From: Streptomyces sp. I6
GTDB lineage: Bacteria; Actinomycetota; Actinomycetes; Streptomycetales; Streptomycetaceae
Length of the DNA: 64,000 bases
NCBI GenBank assembly: GCA_003725745.1
Contig: RHDP01000001.1
Coordinates: 2,447,501-2,511,500, forward strand
Direction: 5' to 3'
Shown: piece by piece, positions 20,760 to 30,569 of the stretch
Position numbering within the stretch: position 1 is the stretch's first letter
Layout of the letters: each line of letters begins with the position of its first letter
Translations under genes and position numbers: made by a program
Notes under the pieces: model-generated
Database searches by the model: none
Told to the model about the DNA's origin: nothing
What the model saw: only the letters and a program-made list of their open reading frames with translations

Positions 20760-21716
20760 ATGCGCATTGTGGTTCTGGCCGGCGGCATCGGCGGTGCTCG
20801 GTTTCTGCGTGGCCTCAAGACGGCCGCCCCCGAAGCCGACATCACGGTCATCGGCAACACCGGTGACGACATCCATCTCTTCGGGCTGAAGGTCTGCCCG
20901 GACCTCGACACGGTGATGTACACGCTCGGCGGCGGCATCAACGAGGAGCAGGGCTGGGGACGTTCAGAGGAGACCTTCCAGGTCAAGAGCGAGCTGGCGG
21001 CGTACGGCGTGGGCCCCGAGTGGTTCGGGCTCGGTGACCGCGACTTCGCCACGCACATCGTCCGTACCCAGATGCTCGGCGCGGGCTATCCGCTGAGCGC
21101 CGTCACCGAAGCGCTGTGCGCGCGGTGGCAACCCGGGGTGCGGCTGCTGCCGATGTCCGACGACCGGGTCGAGACCCATGTCGCCGTCGACATCGACGGT
21201 GAACGCAGGGCCGTCCACTTCCAGGAGTACTGGGTCAGGCTGCGGGCGTCCGTCGACGCCCAGGCCGTCGTGCCCGTCGGGGCCGAGCAGTCCAAGCCCG
21301 CACCGGGGGTGCTGGAGGCGATCGCCGAGGCCGATGTCGTCCTCTTCCCGCCGTCGAACCCGGTCGTGAGCGTGGGGACGATCCTGGCGGTGCCGGGCAT
21401 CCGCGAGGCGATCGCCGAGGCTGGCATACCGGTCGTGGGCCTCTCCCCCATCGTCGGGGACGCTCCCGTACGCGGCATGGCCGACAAGGTGCTGGCGGCG
21501 GTCGGGGTCGAGTCGACCGCGGCCGCTGTGGCACGTCACTACGGGTCGGGGCTGCTCGACGGCTGGCTCGTGGACACGGCGGACGCGGCGGCGGTGGCCG
21601 AGGTGGAGGAGGCCGGCATCCGCTGCCGGGCGGTGCCGCTGATGATGACCGATCTCGACGCCACGGCCGCCATGGCGCGCGAGGCGCTGACGCTCGCCGA
21701 GGAGGTCCGGGGATGA
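20760..21716 (+). CDS. fbiA: 2-phospho-L-lactate transferase (F420 biosynthesis)
   Basis: FbiA (CofD) transfers the phospholactyl or phosphoenolpyruvyl group from its guanosine diphosphate carrier to the deazaflavin Fo, making F420-0 or its dehydro form. The 318-aa protein has the family signature at the N-terminus ([20 protein letters not shown]), then [39 protein letters not shown] and [14 protein letters not shown]. Its stop overlaps the fbiB start (ATGA), so the two are coupled. No Shine-Dalgarno sequence is clear, so the transcript may be leaderless. Streptomyces use F420 in redox steps including antibiotic pathways. Confidence 0.96.
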   Translation: MRIVVLAGGIGGARFLRGLKTAAPEADITVIGNTGDDIHLFGLKVCPDLDTVMYTLGGGINEEQGWGRSEETFQVKSELAAYGVGPEWFGLGDRDFATHIVRTQMLGAGYPLSAVTEALCARWQPGVRLLPMSDDRVETHVAVDIDGERRAVHFQEYWVRLRASVDAQAVVPVGAEQSKPAPGVLEAIAEADVVLFPPSNPVVSVGTILAVPGIREAIAEAGIPVVGLSPIVGDAPVRGMADKVLAAVGVESTAAAVARHYGSGLLDGWLVDTADAAAVAEVEEAGIRCRAVPLMMTDLDATAAMAREALTLAEEVRG

Positions 21717-23011
21717 CCACCCCGTCCTACCGGGTGTGGGCACTGCGGGGACTGCCCGAGGTGGGGCCCGGCGATGACATCGCGAAGCTGATCGCGGCCG
21801 GTGGGCCCGGCCTGGTGGACGGCGACGTGCTGCTCGTCACCTCGAAGATCGTCAGCAAGGCGGAGGGCCGGATCGTCGAGGCCGCCGACCGCGAGGCGGC
21901 CATCGACGCGGAGACGGTACGGGTGGTGGCCCGCCGCGGCGCCCTGCGCATCGTCGAGAACCGGCAGGGCCTGGTGATGGCCGCGGCCGGGGTGGACGCC
22001 TCCAACACCCCCGCGGGGACGGTGCTGCTGCTGCCCGAGGACCCGGATGCCTCGGCCTCGCGCATCCGCGACGGGCTGCGGGACACGCTCGGAGTCGAGG
22101 TGGGCGTGGTGATCACGGACACCCTCGGCCGGCCGTGGCGGGCGGGGCTCACCGACGTCGCCATCGGCGCCGCGGGCGTGCGGGTCCTGGACGATCTGCG
22201 CGGCGGCGCCGACGCGCACGGCCACCGGCTCGACGCGACGGTCGTCGCCACAGCCGACGAACTGGCGGCGGCCGGCGATCTGGTCAAGGGCAAGGCGTCG
22301 GGACTGCCGGTGGCGGTGGTCCGCGGGCTGGGCCACGTCGTCGCGGACGGGACCGGCGGCGCCCGCGCACTGGTCCGGCCCGCGGCGGACGACATGTTCC
22401 GGCTCGGCACCTCGGAGGCGGTACGGGAGGCGGTGACCCGGCGCCGCACGGTACGTGCCTTCACCGACGAGCGCGTGGACCCGGAAGCGGTCCGCCGCGC
22501 GGTCGCCGCCGCCGTGACCGCGCCCGCCCCGCACCACACGACGCCCTGGCGGTTCGTCCTCCTGGAGTCGGAGTCCTCCCGGCTGCGTCTCCTCGACGCG
22601 ATGCGCGACGCGTGGATCGCGGACCTGCGCCGCGACGGCAGGTCGGAGGAGTCGATCGCGAAGCGGGTCCGGCGCGGCGACGTCCTGCGCAACGCGCCGT
22701 ATCTGGCGGTGCCGTGCATGGTCATGGACGGCTCGCACCACTACGGCGACGAGCGCCGGAACACGGCGGAGCGCGAGATGTTCGTCGTCGCTGCGGGCGC
22801 GGGCGTGCAGAACTTCCTCGTCGCGCTGGCCGGTGAGCGGCTCGGGTCGGCATGGGTGTCGTCGACGATGTTCTGCCGCGATGTCGTCCGGGAGGCACTG
22901 GACCTGCCATCCGGCTGGGACCCGATGGGCGCGGTCGCGATCGGGCACGCGGCACAGGCACCGAGGGAGCGGCCCGGGCGGGACGCGGGGGCGTTCATCG
23001 AGGTGCGGTGA
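21713..23011 (+). CDS. fbiB: Coenzyme F420 gamma-glutamyl ligase, two-domain FbiB
   Basis: FbiB adds glutamates to F420-0, and its C-terminal domain reduces dehydro-F420-0 with FMN. The 432-aa protein has the ligase domain in residues 1-245 ([76 protein letters not shown]) and a nitroreductase-like domain in 245-432 ([49 protein letters not shown]-type flavin segment). It overlaps fbiA by 4 bp. Its last codons and the first bases after its stop are tandemly duplicated downstream. Confidence 0.95.
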   Translation: MTTPSYRVWALRGLPEVGPGDDIAKLIAAGGPGLVDGDVLLVTSKIVSKAEGRIVEAADREAAIDAETVRVVARRGALRIVENRQGLVMAAAGVDASNTPAGTVLLLPEDPDASASRIRDGLRDTLGVEVGVVITDTLGRPWRAGLTDVAIGAAGVRVLDDLRGGADAHGHRLDATVVATADELAAAGDLVKGKASGLPVAVVRGLGHVVADGTGGARALVRPAADDMFRLGTSEAVREAVTRRRTVRAFTDERVDPEAVRRAVAAAVTAPAPHHTTPWRFVLLESESSRLRLLDAMRDAWIADLRRDGRSEESIAKRVRRGDVLRNAPYLAVPCMVMDGSHHYGDERRNTAEREMFVVAAGAGVQNFLVALAGERLGSAWVSSTMFCRDVVREALDLPSGWDPMGAVAIGHAAQAPRERPGRDAGAFIEVR

Positions 23012-23085
23012 GTACGGCGCACGAGGGGCGCGGGCGGGACGCGGGGCGTTCATCGAGGTGCGGTGAGTACGGCGCACGAGGGGCG
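22975..23085. repeat. Tandem duplication (56 and 55 bp) spanning the fbiB stop codon
   Basis: Copy 1 is 22975-23030 and copy 2 is 23031-23085, with a partial third copy after it. Both contain GCGTTCATCGAGGTGCGGTG. They differ only by one G in a G run. Copy 1 holds the real fbiB end. Confidence 0.9.
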
Positions 23086-23532
23086 CGGGCGGGACGACGG
23101 GCGCGGGCGGGGTGAGGAGCGCACGGCACACACCTGGAGCGCACGGCAGCGGACGGGGTGAGAGGCACACGGCACACGCCTGGAGCGCACGTCACCAGAG
23201 CGGCGCGCGTCAGGAGCGCGCCGCGTCCGAGCGTCCTGCGGCCGGGCGACGATGCCCGGTGCACAGGCGGCGGGACACGGCATGCGCGAGTGGGAGGGCG
23301 CCCGGGCCGGACGAGCCGAACGAGCCGGGCGAGCCGAACGAGCCGGGCGAGCCGGGCGAGCCGGGCGAGCCGGACGGGCGACGGGGCGCGGGGGACACGG
23401 GGACACGGGGACACGGCACGTATGAACGGCGCGGGGCCGGGGCGGACGCCGTTCATCACCGAGCACGGTCTGAAGGCCGGGTGTGAACGGCGTGGTACCG
23501 GGGCGGTCCCTCGGCGGCTCCCGCCCGGCCGA
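23012..23532. other. Repeat-filled gap between fbiB and the DNA glycosylase gene
   Basis: No gene is supported. Beyond the fbiB duplication it has AGGAGCGCACGGCACACRCCTGG-like degenerate units (about 23110-23190), the 9-bp array at 23313-23375 and three copies of GGACACGG near 23393-23416. Confidence 0.6.
23313..23375. repeat. Seven tandem 9-bp units (GAGCCGGGC / GAGCCGAAC)
   Basis: Uninterrupted 9-bp periodicity with two unit variants alternating at first. Confidence 0.92.
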
Positions 23533-24492
23533 TCACAGCTTGCCGATGTCCCAGCGGGGCATCTTCGGCGTGCGGCGGGGCGGGGCCTGGCCGCCGAGGA
23601 GGATGAAGCGGGCTGCGCGGTGGCGCTGGCCGGCGTACGGGGCGAGGAGTTCGAGCATCGCCGCGTCGTCCGCGTCCCGGTCTCCCGCGAGGGCGTAGCC
23701 GACGATGCGGGGCAGATGGAGGTCCCCCACGGTGATCGCGTCCGGTGCTCCGTTGCTGCGCTGGATGGTCTCGGCTGAGGTCCAGGGGCCGATGCCGGGG
23801 ATCAGCTCAAGGCGCGCCATGGCCGCCCCGGGCTCCATCGCCGCGGCCTCCTCCATCCGGCGTGCGACGCGGACCGCCCGCAAAACCGTGGACGCGCGCT
23901 TGTTGTCGACTCCCGCGCGGTGCCATTCCCAGGAGGGGATCGTCGCCCAGGTGCGGGCGTCCGGCATGACGTGCATCCGGTGGGGGCACGGGCCGGGGGC
24001 GGGCTCCCCGTACTTGCGTACGAGGAGACGCCAGGCGCGGTAGGCCTCGTCCGTGGTGACCTTCTGCTCCAGGATCGAGGGGATCAGGTTCTCCAGGACC
24101 AGTCCCGTACGGGTGAGGCGCAGTCCGGGGCGGCGGCGGTGGCTGGCTGCGACGAGGCGGTGGTGCGGCTCGAAGGCGGCCGGGTCGTCCGAGTCCCCCA
24201 GCATCGCGGGAAGTTGTTCGAGGAGCCACTCGGCTCCGTGACCCCATGCCTCGGCGTGGACCGCGCTGCCCTTCGCCCTGACGCACAGCGTGCCGGGGCC
24301 CGCGGGCGTGCGGGTGGCACGCCAGACGGAGCCGTCCGGGGCCGTGCGGAACGTCGGGTCGCCCGGGCCGCGCCGGAGTGGCCCGAGCACCAGTCCGAGG
24401 TCAAGCGGCCCCGGGGGGACGTAGGTGCGCTCCCGGCCTCCGGCCTTCGCCCCGGGTCTGGGCCCGGGTACGGCGATCTCGCCGCCGCGCAC
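23533..24492 (-). CDS. DNA-3-methyladenine glycosylase-type HhH-GPD protein
   Basis: A 319-aa protein of the AlkA-like helix-hairpin-helix glycosylase superfamily, expected to remove alkylated purines in base excision repair. The hairpin and catalytic region reads ARLELIPGIGPWTSAETIQR followed by APDAITVGDLHLPRIVGYAL, where the Asp of VGDLHLP is in the catalytic position. The helical segment GLVLENLIPSILEQKVTTDE is also typical. No iron-sulfur cysteine cluster is present. It starts at GTG 24492 (MRGGEIAVPGPRPGAKAGG). Substrate range is not readable from sequence. Confidence 0.85.
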   Translation of the reverse strand: MRGGEIAVPGPRPGAKAGGRERTYVPPGPLDLGLVLGPLRRGPGDPTFRTAPDGSVWRATRTPAGPGTLCVRAKGSAVHAEAWGHGAEWLLEQLPAMLGDSDDPAAFEPHHRLVAASHRRRPGLRLTRTGLVLENLIPSILEQKVTTDEAYRAWRLLVRKYGEPAPGPCPHRMHVMPDARTWATIPSWEWHRAGVDNKRASTVLRAVRVARRMEEAAAMEPGAAMARLELIPGIGPWTSAETIQRSNGAPDAITVGDLHLPRIVGYALAGDRDADDAAMLELLAPYAGQRHRAARFILLGGQAPPRRTPKMPRWDIGKL

Positions 24493-25065
24493 CCTGGTAC
24501 GGGTGACGGCGGGCCGGGGGCGAAGCGTCCTGCCACGGAGAGGGTCCTGGGTGCCGGTGTGCCGAGGTCGGTACCGAGCCTAGGCGGTTTCGAGCCTAGG
24601 CGGTCGCCGTGCGGTTCCGCAGCGGGACCTCGCGACCGCCCGCGGGGCTGCCGTCCGGCCCCGGACGGCAGCCCGGCTCCAGACGGCAACCCGACTACGG
24701 ACGGCAGCCCGGCTCCGGATTCACCGGGGTGGTGCGACCTTCCAGGTCGGCCCCGGGCCCTGGTTCGGCGCGCCGGCCCCGGCACCGGACTCGTGGTCGG
24801 CGGAGAGCTGGGCCGTTCATGCGGCGGGAGACCACCGGTCCCGGTGTGCCCGGGCCCGGCACGGGACCACCGGTCCGGGACGAGCAGCAGGTCAGGGAGC
24901 AGAAGGTCAGGAAGCCACGGATCAGGAAGCAGCGGATCGGGCACGAGCCACAGGCCGATGAACCTCGGATCGGCACGGATCCGCCGGGCACTCCCCGGGT
25001 TCGCCGGTCCGGTGCGGCTCGAGCCGGCCGGGCCGGTGCGGCTCGGGCGTCGGGCCCGGGAGTCG
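24493..25065. other. Repeat-containing gap, no gene seen
   Basis: About 570 bp. It contains the 18-bp repeat at 24661-24714 and AGGAAGCCACGGATCAGGAA-type units near 24900-24950. Open frames here look like shadows. Confidence 0.55.
24661..24714. repeat. Three tandem 18-bp units
   Basis: CCGGACGGCAGCCCGGCT and two variants, 24661-24678, 24679-24696, 24697-24714. Confidence 0.88.
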
Positions 25066-26155
25066 CTACTGGTCCGAGGAGAAGCGGATCGCGCCCGCCG
25101 GGAGGGTCGCGTCGCACCAGACCCGAACCCCGTCGCGCAGTTCGTTGTCGGCGCCGACGACCGCGCCGTCGCCGACGACCGTGTCCGTGAGGACCGTACG
25201 GGCGCCCACCCGCGCGCCCTCGCCGACGAGCGAGTCCGTGATCACCGCGCCGGCCTCGACCACCGCGCCGTCCAGGAGGGTGCTGCCGCTGATCCGGGCG
25301 CCCTCGCCCACGGTGGCGCCCTCCCCCACGACCGTTCCCCCGGTCAGCTTGGCGTCGGCGGCGACCCTGGCGGTCGGCAGGACGAGGCGGTCCCCGCAGC
25401 GGCCCGGCACCGCCGGGAGGGGGCCCGGCCGAGCACGAGATCGGCGGAGCCCCGGACGAACGCCTGCGGCGTGCCGAGGTCCAGCCAGTACGTGGAGTCG
25501 ACCATGCCCTGGAGGTGGGCCCCGGAACTCAGCAGTTCGGGGAAGGTCTCACGCTCGACGGACACCGGCCGGCCCGCGGGGATGCGGTCGATGACGGAAC
25601 GGCGGAAGACGTAGGCGCCGGCGTTGATCTGGTCGGTGACGATCTCCTCGGGCGTCTGCGGCTTCTCCAGGAACGCCGTGACCCTGCCGGTGCCGTCCGT
25701 GGGAACCAGGCCGAAGGCGCGCGGGTCCTCGACCCGGGTCAGATGGAGCGACACCTCGGCCCCGAGGACCGGTGGGTGTCGACGAGGGCCCCGATGTCCA
25801 GTCCCGTGAGGATGTCCCCGTTGAAGATGAGCACCGGGTCGTCCGGGCCGGACCGCAGCCGGGAGGCGACGTTCCGGATCGCCCCGCCGGTGCCGAGCGG
25901 TTCTGCCTCGGTGACGTACTCCAGGTGCAGACCGAGCGACGAGCCGTCGCCGAAGTACGGCTCGAAGACCTCCGCCAGGTACGACGTCGCCAGCACGATG
26001 TGCTCGACACCCGCGGCGCGCGCCCGGGCCAGCTGGTGCGTGAGGAACGGCACCCCCGCCGCCGGGACCATGGGCTTCGGCGTGTTCACGGTGAGTGGGC
26101 GAAGTCGTGTGCCTTTGCCGCCGACCAGAAGGATCGCTTCTTGGGCCTGGGTCAA
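25066..26155 (-). CDS. NDP-sugar pyrophosphorylase (mannose-1-phosphate guanylyltransferase-like), two frameshifts
   Basis: The N-terminal nucleotidyltransferase reads QEAILLVGGKGTRLRPLTVN, TPKPMVPAAGVPFLTHQLAR, then LGTGGAIRNVASRLR and LIFNGDILTGLDIGALVDTH. The frame breaks at 25760-25763; one added base gives SLHLTRVEDPRAFGLVPTD and the sugar-site INAGAYVFRRSVIDRIPAGR. A second break at 25415-25417 is repaired in the same way, joining VLGRAPSPAVPG to GDRLVLPTARVAADAKLTGG and a left-handed beta-helix tail of hexapeptide-like repeats. The whole is 363 aa from TTG 26155. It probably makes GDP-mannose for envelope glycans; the exact NDP-sugar is inferred from family and manA/manB nearby. Confidence 0.85.
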
Positions 26156-26290
26156 TGCCTTCTCTGCTTCCTGCTGGGCCGGGCGATTCGTGCGTCTGAC
26201 CGGCCAGTGTATGCAGCCTGTGCGTACGTCTGCGGCGCCGCCGGGCCTAACGGTCCGGCGGACCGCGCGGTATGACGGCGGGTGGGGTTC

Positions 26291-27787
26291 TCAGCGGCCC
26301 TGGAGCCTGGCCGCGACCGTGCGGACCGTGCCGAGTTGACCGTAGAGGAGGGTGCCCGGGCAGTCGGTGGGGAATCCGTCCCGGTGCCCGGAGATGACGT
26401 TGAGCTTGGCCTTCGTCCCCTTCGCGTACCTGTTGCCGCCACCTGATGTCAGATATGTCGTGGACTTCGGGTTGCCCCCGAAAAGCCCGAGCTTCCATGC
26501 GGTGAGCTTGGCGATGGCGTCCACCGCGGCCTTCGGCGGGGCGGTCGAACTGTACGTTCCGAGTACGGCGATTCCCATGCTGTTCGTGTTGAAACCGCGG
26601 GTATGTGCGCCAAGGACCGGTTTGGCCACGCCTCCCGCCCTGCCTTCGTAGATGTTTCCGCACTTGTCGACGGCGAAGTTGTAGCCGATGTCACGCCAGC
26701 CGCTGCTCTCCACGTGGTAGCGGTAGATACTGCGCAGGACGGAGGCCGACTGGGCGCAGGTGAACCGGTTGCCCGTGGCGGTGTGGTGGACGAAGGCGGC
26801 CTGGACGGTGTTCGTGTAGACGAACTGCTTCTCGCGCAGTGCCTCGTTGGCGCCCCAGCCCTTGCGTGTGACGATGCCGGGCCGCGGTCCGATGTGCGGC
26901 TTGGCGAACCCGTACGCCATGGCCTGCGCCTCCGTCTCCGCCTTGGTCAGCGGGAGGATCGCGTCGGCGCCGAGCGGCGCGAGGCCCGCGTTGACGGCGG
27001 AGGCCGCCGCGGACTCGGGCGTGAGCGACGCGGCGAGGGCAGGATCGACCACCGTCCCCGGCAGTTCCTCGTACACGCCTTCGCCGGGTACGGGGATCTC
27101 GGGCCTCTCCGGGCGGGGGTTCAGCAGCGCGGGGTTCAGCGGTACGGGCATCACCGGTACGGGCATCACCGGTACCGGCGTCACCGGTACGGGCATCACC
27201 GGGCTGCCGGGCTGCGGGACTTCCGGCCGGAGGCCGCCCGGCCGCGAGGTCTCCGGTTGCCCGTCGCCCGGGTCGACGAGCTCCAGCCGCAGGCCGCCCG
27301 GAAGGGGTGGCGTGGCGGAGCGGGGCGCACCCGGAGCCGGCTCGGGCCGGACCCGGGCCGCGACGGCGTCCGAGTCGCCGACCCACAGCGGAGCGGTCGC
27401 ACCGCGCACCGTGCCGGAGGCCCGCTCCGGGGAGCCGGGGTCCGGGGCGTGGCCGGCGTCGTGGTTCTCCACGTCCTGCCACTGCGACCACGCATCCGAA
27501 CCGGCGGCACGGGTACGGACCTGGACCGAGGCGTGGAGTTCGCTGTCCGGATCCTCCCAGACGACGCCCACGAGGGAGAACGGGCGGGTCTCGCGCTGCG
27601 GCAGCCCCCGGGCGGCCGCCCCGTGGGCCGAGCGCTCCTGGCCGGGCAGCGGGACCAGGGGCAACGACTGTGTCGAGCCCGGGACATCCGGCACGCGGGA
27701 CGCCGCGGATGCCTGGGGGGCGAGCGTGGGAAGCACGAGGGCGGCGGTACAGGCGGCACCGATGGAGGAGGCGAAGTAGGCACGCAT
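26291..27787 (-). CDS. Secreted N-acetylmuramoyl-L-alanine amidase (PGRP-type)
   Basis: A 498-aa exported peptidoglycan amidase. The signal peptide is MRAYFASSIGAACTAALVLP to about residue 30. Residues 35-180 form a conserved beta-rich N-terminal region, followed by a Pro/Val/Met-rich linker (PVMPVPVTPVPVMPVPV) encoded by tandem 15-bp units near 27140-27200. The amidase_2/PGRP domain spans about 310-498, with zinc ligands in QAAFVHHTATGNRFTCAQ (His) and NVISGHRDGFPTDCPGTLLY (His, Cys) and the conserved GWRDIGYNFAVDKCGNIYEG. ATG 27787 has GAGG upstream. It is divergent from the TIGR03089 gene and lies among cell-wall genes. Confidence 0.92.
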   Translation of the reverse strand: MRAYFASSIGAACTAALVLPTLAPQASAASRVPDVPGSTQSLPLVPLPGQERSAHGAAARGLPQRETRPFSLVGVVWEDPDSELHASVQVRTRAAGSDAWSQWQDVENHDAGHAPDPGSPERASGTVRGATAPLWVGDSDAVAARVRPEPAPGAPRSATPPLPGGLRLELVDPGDGQPETSRPGGLRPEVPQPGSPVMPVPVTPVPVMPVPVMPVPLNPALLNPRPERPEIPVPGEGVYEELPGTVVDPALAASLTPESAAASAVNAGLAPLGADAILPLTKAETEAQAMAYGFAKPHIGPRPGIVTRKGWGANEALREKQFVYTNTVQAAFVHHTATGNRFTCAQSASVLRSIYRYHVESSGWRDIGYNFAVDKCGNIYEGRAGGVAKPVLGAHTRGFNTNSMGIAVLGTYSSTAPPKAAVDAIAKLTAWKLGLFGGNPKSTTYLTSGGGNRYAKGTKAKLNVISGHRDGFPTDCPGTLLYGQLGTVRTVAARLQGR

Positions 27788-27914
27788 GGCACGATCCTCA
27801 GACGGCCGCGGGGCACCCGCCCGCCGGGAACACGGGGCGCGGTCGGCCCGTCCGGGGGACGGTGTCACCGGGACAGCGTCACCCGCGCGGCGGCCGCGGC
27901 GTACCCTTGCCCGG

Positions 27915-28667
27915 GTGAACGCCAGCGACCGCACCCCAGCCGACCTGCTGCGATCCGCGCTCGCCGCGGACCCCGCACGCCCTCTGGTCACCTTCTACGA
28001 CGACGCCACCGGCGAGCGCGTGGAATTGTCCGTGGCCACCTTCGCCAATTGGGTGGCCAAGACGGCGAACCTCCTCCAGGACGGCCTGTCCGCCGAGCCG
28101 GGCGACCGGCTCGCCCTGCTGCTGCCCGCCCACTGGCAGACCGCGGTGTGGCTGCTGGCCTGCTCCTCCGTGGGAGTCGTCGCGGACGTCGGCGGCGATC
28201 CGGCGGCCGCGGACCTGGTCGTGAGCGGCCCGGACACACTCGACGCGGCCCGCGCCTGCTCCGGCGAGCGGATCGCGCTGGCGCTGCGCCCGCTCGGCGG
28301 CCGGTTCCCGCAGGCGCCGGAGGGCTTCGTCGACTACGCGGTCGAGGTTCCCGGCCAGGGTGACCGCTTCGCCCCGTACGTACCGGTCGACGCGGGCGCC
28401 ACCGCACTCGCCGTCGCAGGCGCGGAGTTCACCGGGGCGCAGCTCGTGGAGCGCGCCCGTGCGGACGCCGGCGAGCTGGGCCTGGCGCCGGGGTCCCGGC
28501 TGCTGTCCGGACGCGGGTACGCGACCTGGGGGGGACTGTCCGCCGGACTGTACGCACCACTCGCCTCCGGCTCCTCGGTCGTGCTCTGCCGGAACCTGGA
28601 CCGGCTGCCGGCGCAGGACCTGGAGAAGCGTGTGGAGAGCGAGCGGGTCACGGGCACGGCGGTCTGA
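27915..28667 (+). CDS. TIGR03089-family protein (truncated AMP-binding-like)
   Basis: A 250-aa protein that matches the N-terminal part of acyl-adenylate-forming enzymes (RSALAADPARPLVTFYDD, VWLLACSSVGVVADVGGDPA) but lacks the ATP/AMP-binding motifs and the C-terminal domain. That is the TIGR03089 family, found almost only in actinobacteria, often next to LCP or cell-wall genes. The function is unknown. I chose GTG 27915 (MNASDRTPADLLRSALAADP), since the longer in-frame opening has no family similarity and overlaps the divergent amidase promoter zone. Confidence 0.85.
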   Translation: MNASDRTPADLLRSALAADPARPLVTFYDDATGERVELSVATFANWVAKTANLLQDGLSAEPGDRLALLLPAHWQTAVWLLACSSVGVVADVGGDPAAADLVVSGPDTLDAARACSGERIALALRPLGGRFPQAPEGFVDYAVEVPGQGDRFAPYVPVDAGATALAVAGAEFTGAQLVERARADAGELGLAPGSRLLSGRGYATWGGLSAGLYAPLASGSSVVLCRNLDRLPAQDLEKRVESERVTGTAV

Positions 28668-29098
28668 CCCGCGGGCTCCGGCGGTCCGGCGCGCTCGCGC
28701 GACCGGAGGGGCGGAGCGTCGCGCCCGGGATGCCGTTCCCGCCCGGCGATGCCGTTCCCGCTCGGGGATGCCGTTCCCGCCCGGGCGCGCACGCGTGATC
28801 GACGGGCGCGCACGCGTGATCGAACAGCGGCGTGAGGCCCGGCTCGGACCGGCCGTTCCCGCGCGGGCGCGCACGCGGGAGATCGCTGCCCGCCCGGCCG
28901 GAAGCTCGCCCGTCCCAATCTCCCGAACCATGCCGTCCGCACCGCCCTGACCTGCGGCGTCGCATGGCGAGCGCCGCAGATTTCACCCGTTCGGCCCAGT
29001 GCACCCCGGGCCCGCAGGCCACGGCGGCTGGTCCGGTGGATCATCGGCGGTGGGTACTGCGGAAACCGAAACCCGACCACCGGGAGGACGGACACCAC
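28668..29098. other. Gap upstream of the first LCP gene, with tandem repeats
   Basis: Repeats occupy 28729-28823. The remaining DNA up to 29098 shows no gene. GGGAGG at about 29082-29087 is the ribosome-binding site for the LCP gene. Confidence 0.5.
28729..28823. repeat. Two tandem arrays, about 19 bp and 21 bp units
   Basis: Three copies around GATGCCGTTCCCGCCCGG are followed by two copies around CGCGCACGCGTGATCGA. Confidence 0.85.
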
Positions 29099-30336
29099 GT
29101 GACCGACAGCGCCGGCACGCCCGCCGAACCGGACGACACCGCGGACCGCGCCGCCGGTGACGGATCCGGCGCGGGCGGCGGGAGGCACTGGGGCGGCCGG
29201 GGAAGCGGACCAGGACGAGGAGGCGGCGGCGGAGCCTGCGATGGGTCGCGCTGGGCGTCTCGCTCCTCGTCCTGATGGTGTCGGGTGTCGGCTGGTGGCT
29301 GTACCACAGGCTGGAAGGCAACATCACGACGGACCTGACCGCCGTGGAGGAGCTGGAGCGCTACGACAAGGAGCGCCCGCTGCCCGCCCCGCACGGCGCA
29401 CAGAACATCCTGCTCATCGGCTCGGACAGCCGAGCCGGCGCCGAGAACGGCAAGTACGGCCGGGACAAGGGCGTCCAGCGCTCCGACACCACGATCCTGC
29501 TGCACATCGCCGGCGACCGCCGCAGTGTGACCGCGGTGTCCGTGCCGCGCGACCTCCTGGTCGGCATCCCGAGCTGCCGCACCGCCCAGGGCACCCGCAG
29601 TCCGGCCCGGTACGCCCAGTTCAACTCGGCCTTCGCCGTCGGCGGAGCGGCGTGCACGATCCGCACCGTCGAACGGCTCACGGGTGTCCGGATCGACCAC
29701 CACGTGGTCGTCGACTTCCACGGCTTCACGAGCATGGTCGACGCCGTGAGCGGGGTCACGGTGTGCCTGCCCGCGGCCATCGACGACCGGGACGCCCGGC
29801 TGAAGCTGAGCGCCGGGAGGCAGACGCTGGACGGAGAGCAGGCCCTCGGCTACGTCCGTGCCCGCAAGTCCCTCGGCAACGGCAGCGACACCGAACGCAT
29901 GGACCGGCAGCAGCAGTTCCTCGGCGCGCTGTTCGACAAGGTGCAGAGCAACGGGGTGCTGCTGAACCCGGCCCGCCTCTATCCCGTACTCGACGCGGCG
30001 ACCAGGTCGCTGACCACCGATCCGGGCCTGGACTCCCTCAAGGACCTGTTCGACCTCGCCCGCTCGCTGCGCGGGGTGCCCGCGGAGCGCGTGCAGTTCC
30101 TCACCGTGCCGCGCCGCTCGCACCCGGACGACCCCAACCGCGACGTCCTCGCGCAGCCGGCGGCGAGCCGGCTCTTCGAGCGGTTGCGGAAGGACGCGCC
30201 CGTGCGTGTAGTGCCCAAGGAGACGACGACGAGCGCCGGCGGCGACACGGAACGTGACACCTCCACCGGTTCGCAGAATCCGTCCGCGACACCCACGTTC
30301 TCCGGTACCAACGCGACGTCGGCCAGGTGCGGGTGA
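29099..30336 (+). CDS. LCP (LytR-CpsA-Psr) family protein 1, frameshifted in this sequence
   Basis: LCP proteins attach wall teichoic-acid-like or other glycopolymers to peptidoglycan. GTG 29099 with GGGAGGACGG upstream opens VTDSAGTPAEPDDTADR. The frame breaks at the G run 29199-29202; one added G gives KRTRTRRRRRSLRWVALGVS, a stop-transfer helix (VSLLVLMVSGVGWWLYHRLE), and the LCP domain: NILLIGSDSRAGAENGKYG, VTAVSVPRDLLVGIPSC, IDHHVVVDFHGFTSMVDAV and ERMDRQQQFLGALFDKV. The last two contain the pyrophosphate-site arginines. Predicted length 412 aa. It is the first of three tandem LCP genes. Which polymer it handles is unknown. Confidence 0.88.
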
Positions 30337-30569
30337 AGCCCTGCCCAGGGAGTCACCGGGCAGTCCATGCGGATTGAGTGGATTGCCCGGTTGTAAGGGG
30401 CGTGGAATTTGTCACGGACGTCGCCCCGCGCTGAACTGGGCGGATAGTGTGACGCGATCCGGTACATCCGGCCTCCCTGGCCGAGGACGCACACCACCGG
30501 ACCGAGGAATCGAGCGTCTCCCGGGGGGAGGGGCGCCGCGCGTGGCACCGACGGAGGACTCAAGCAACC

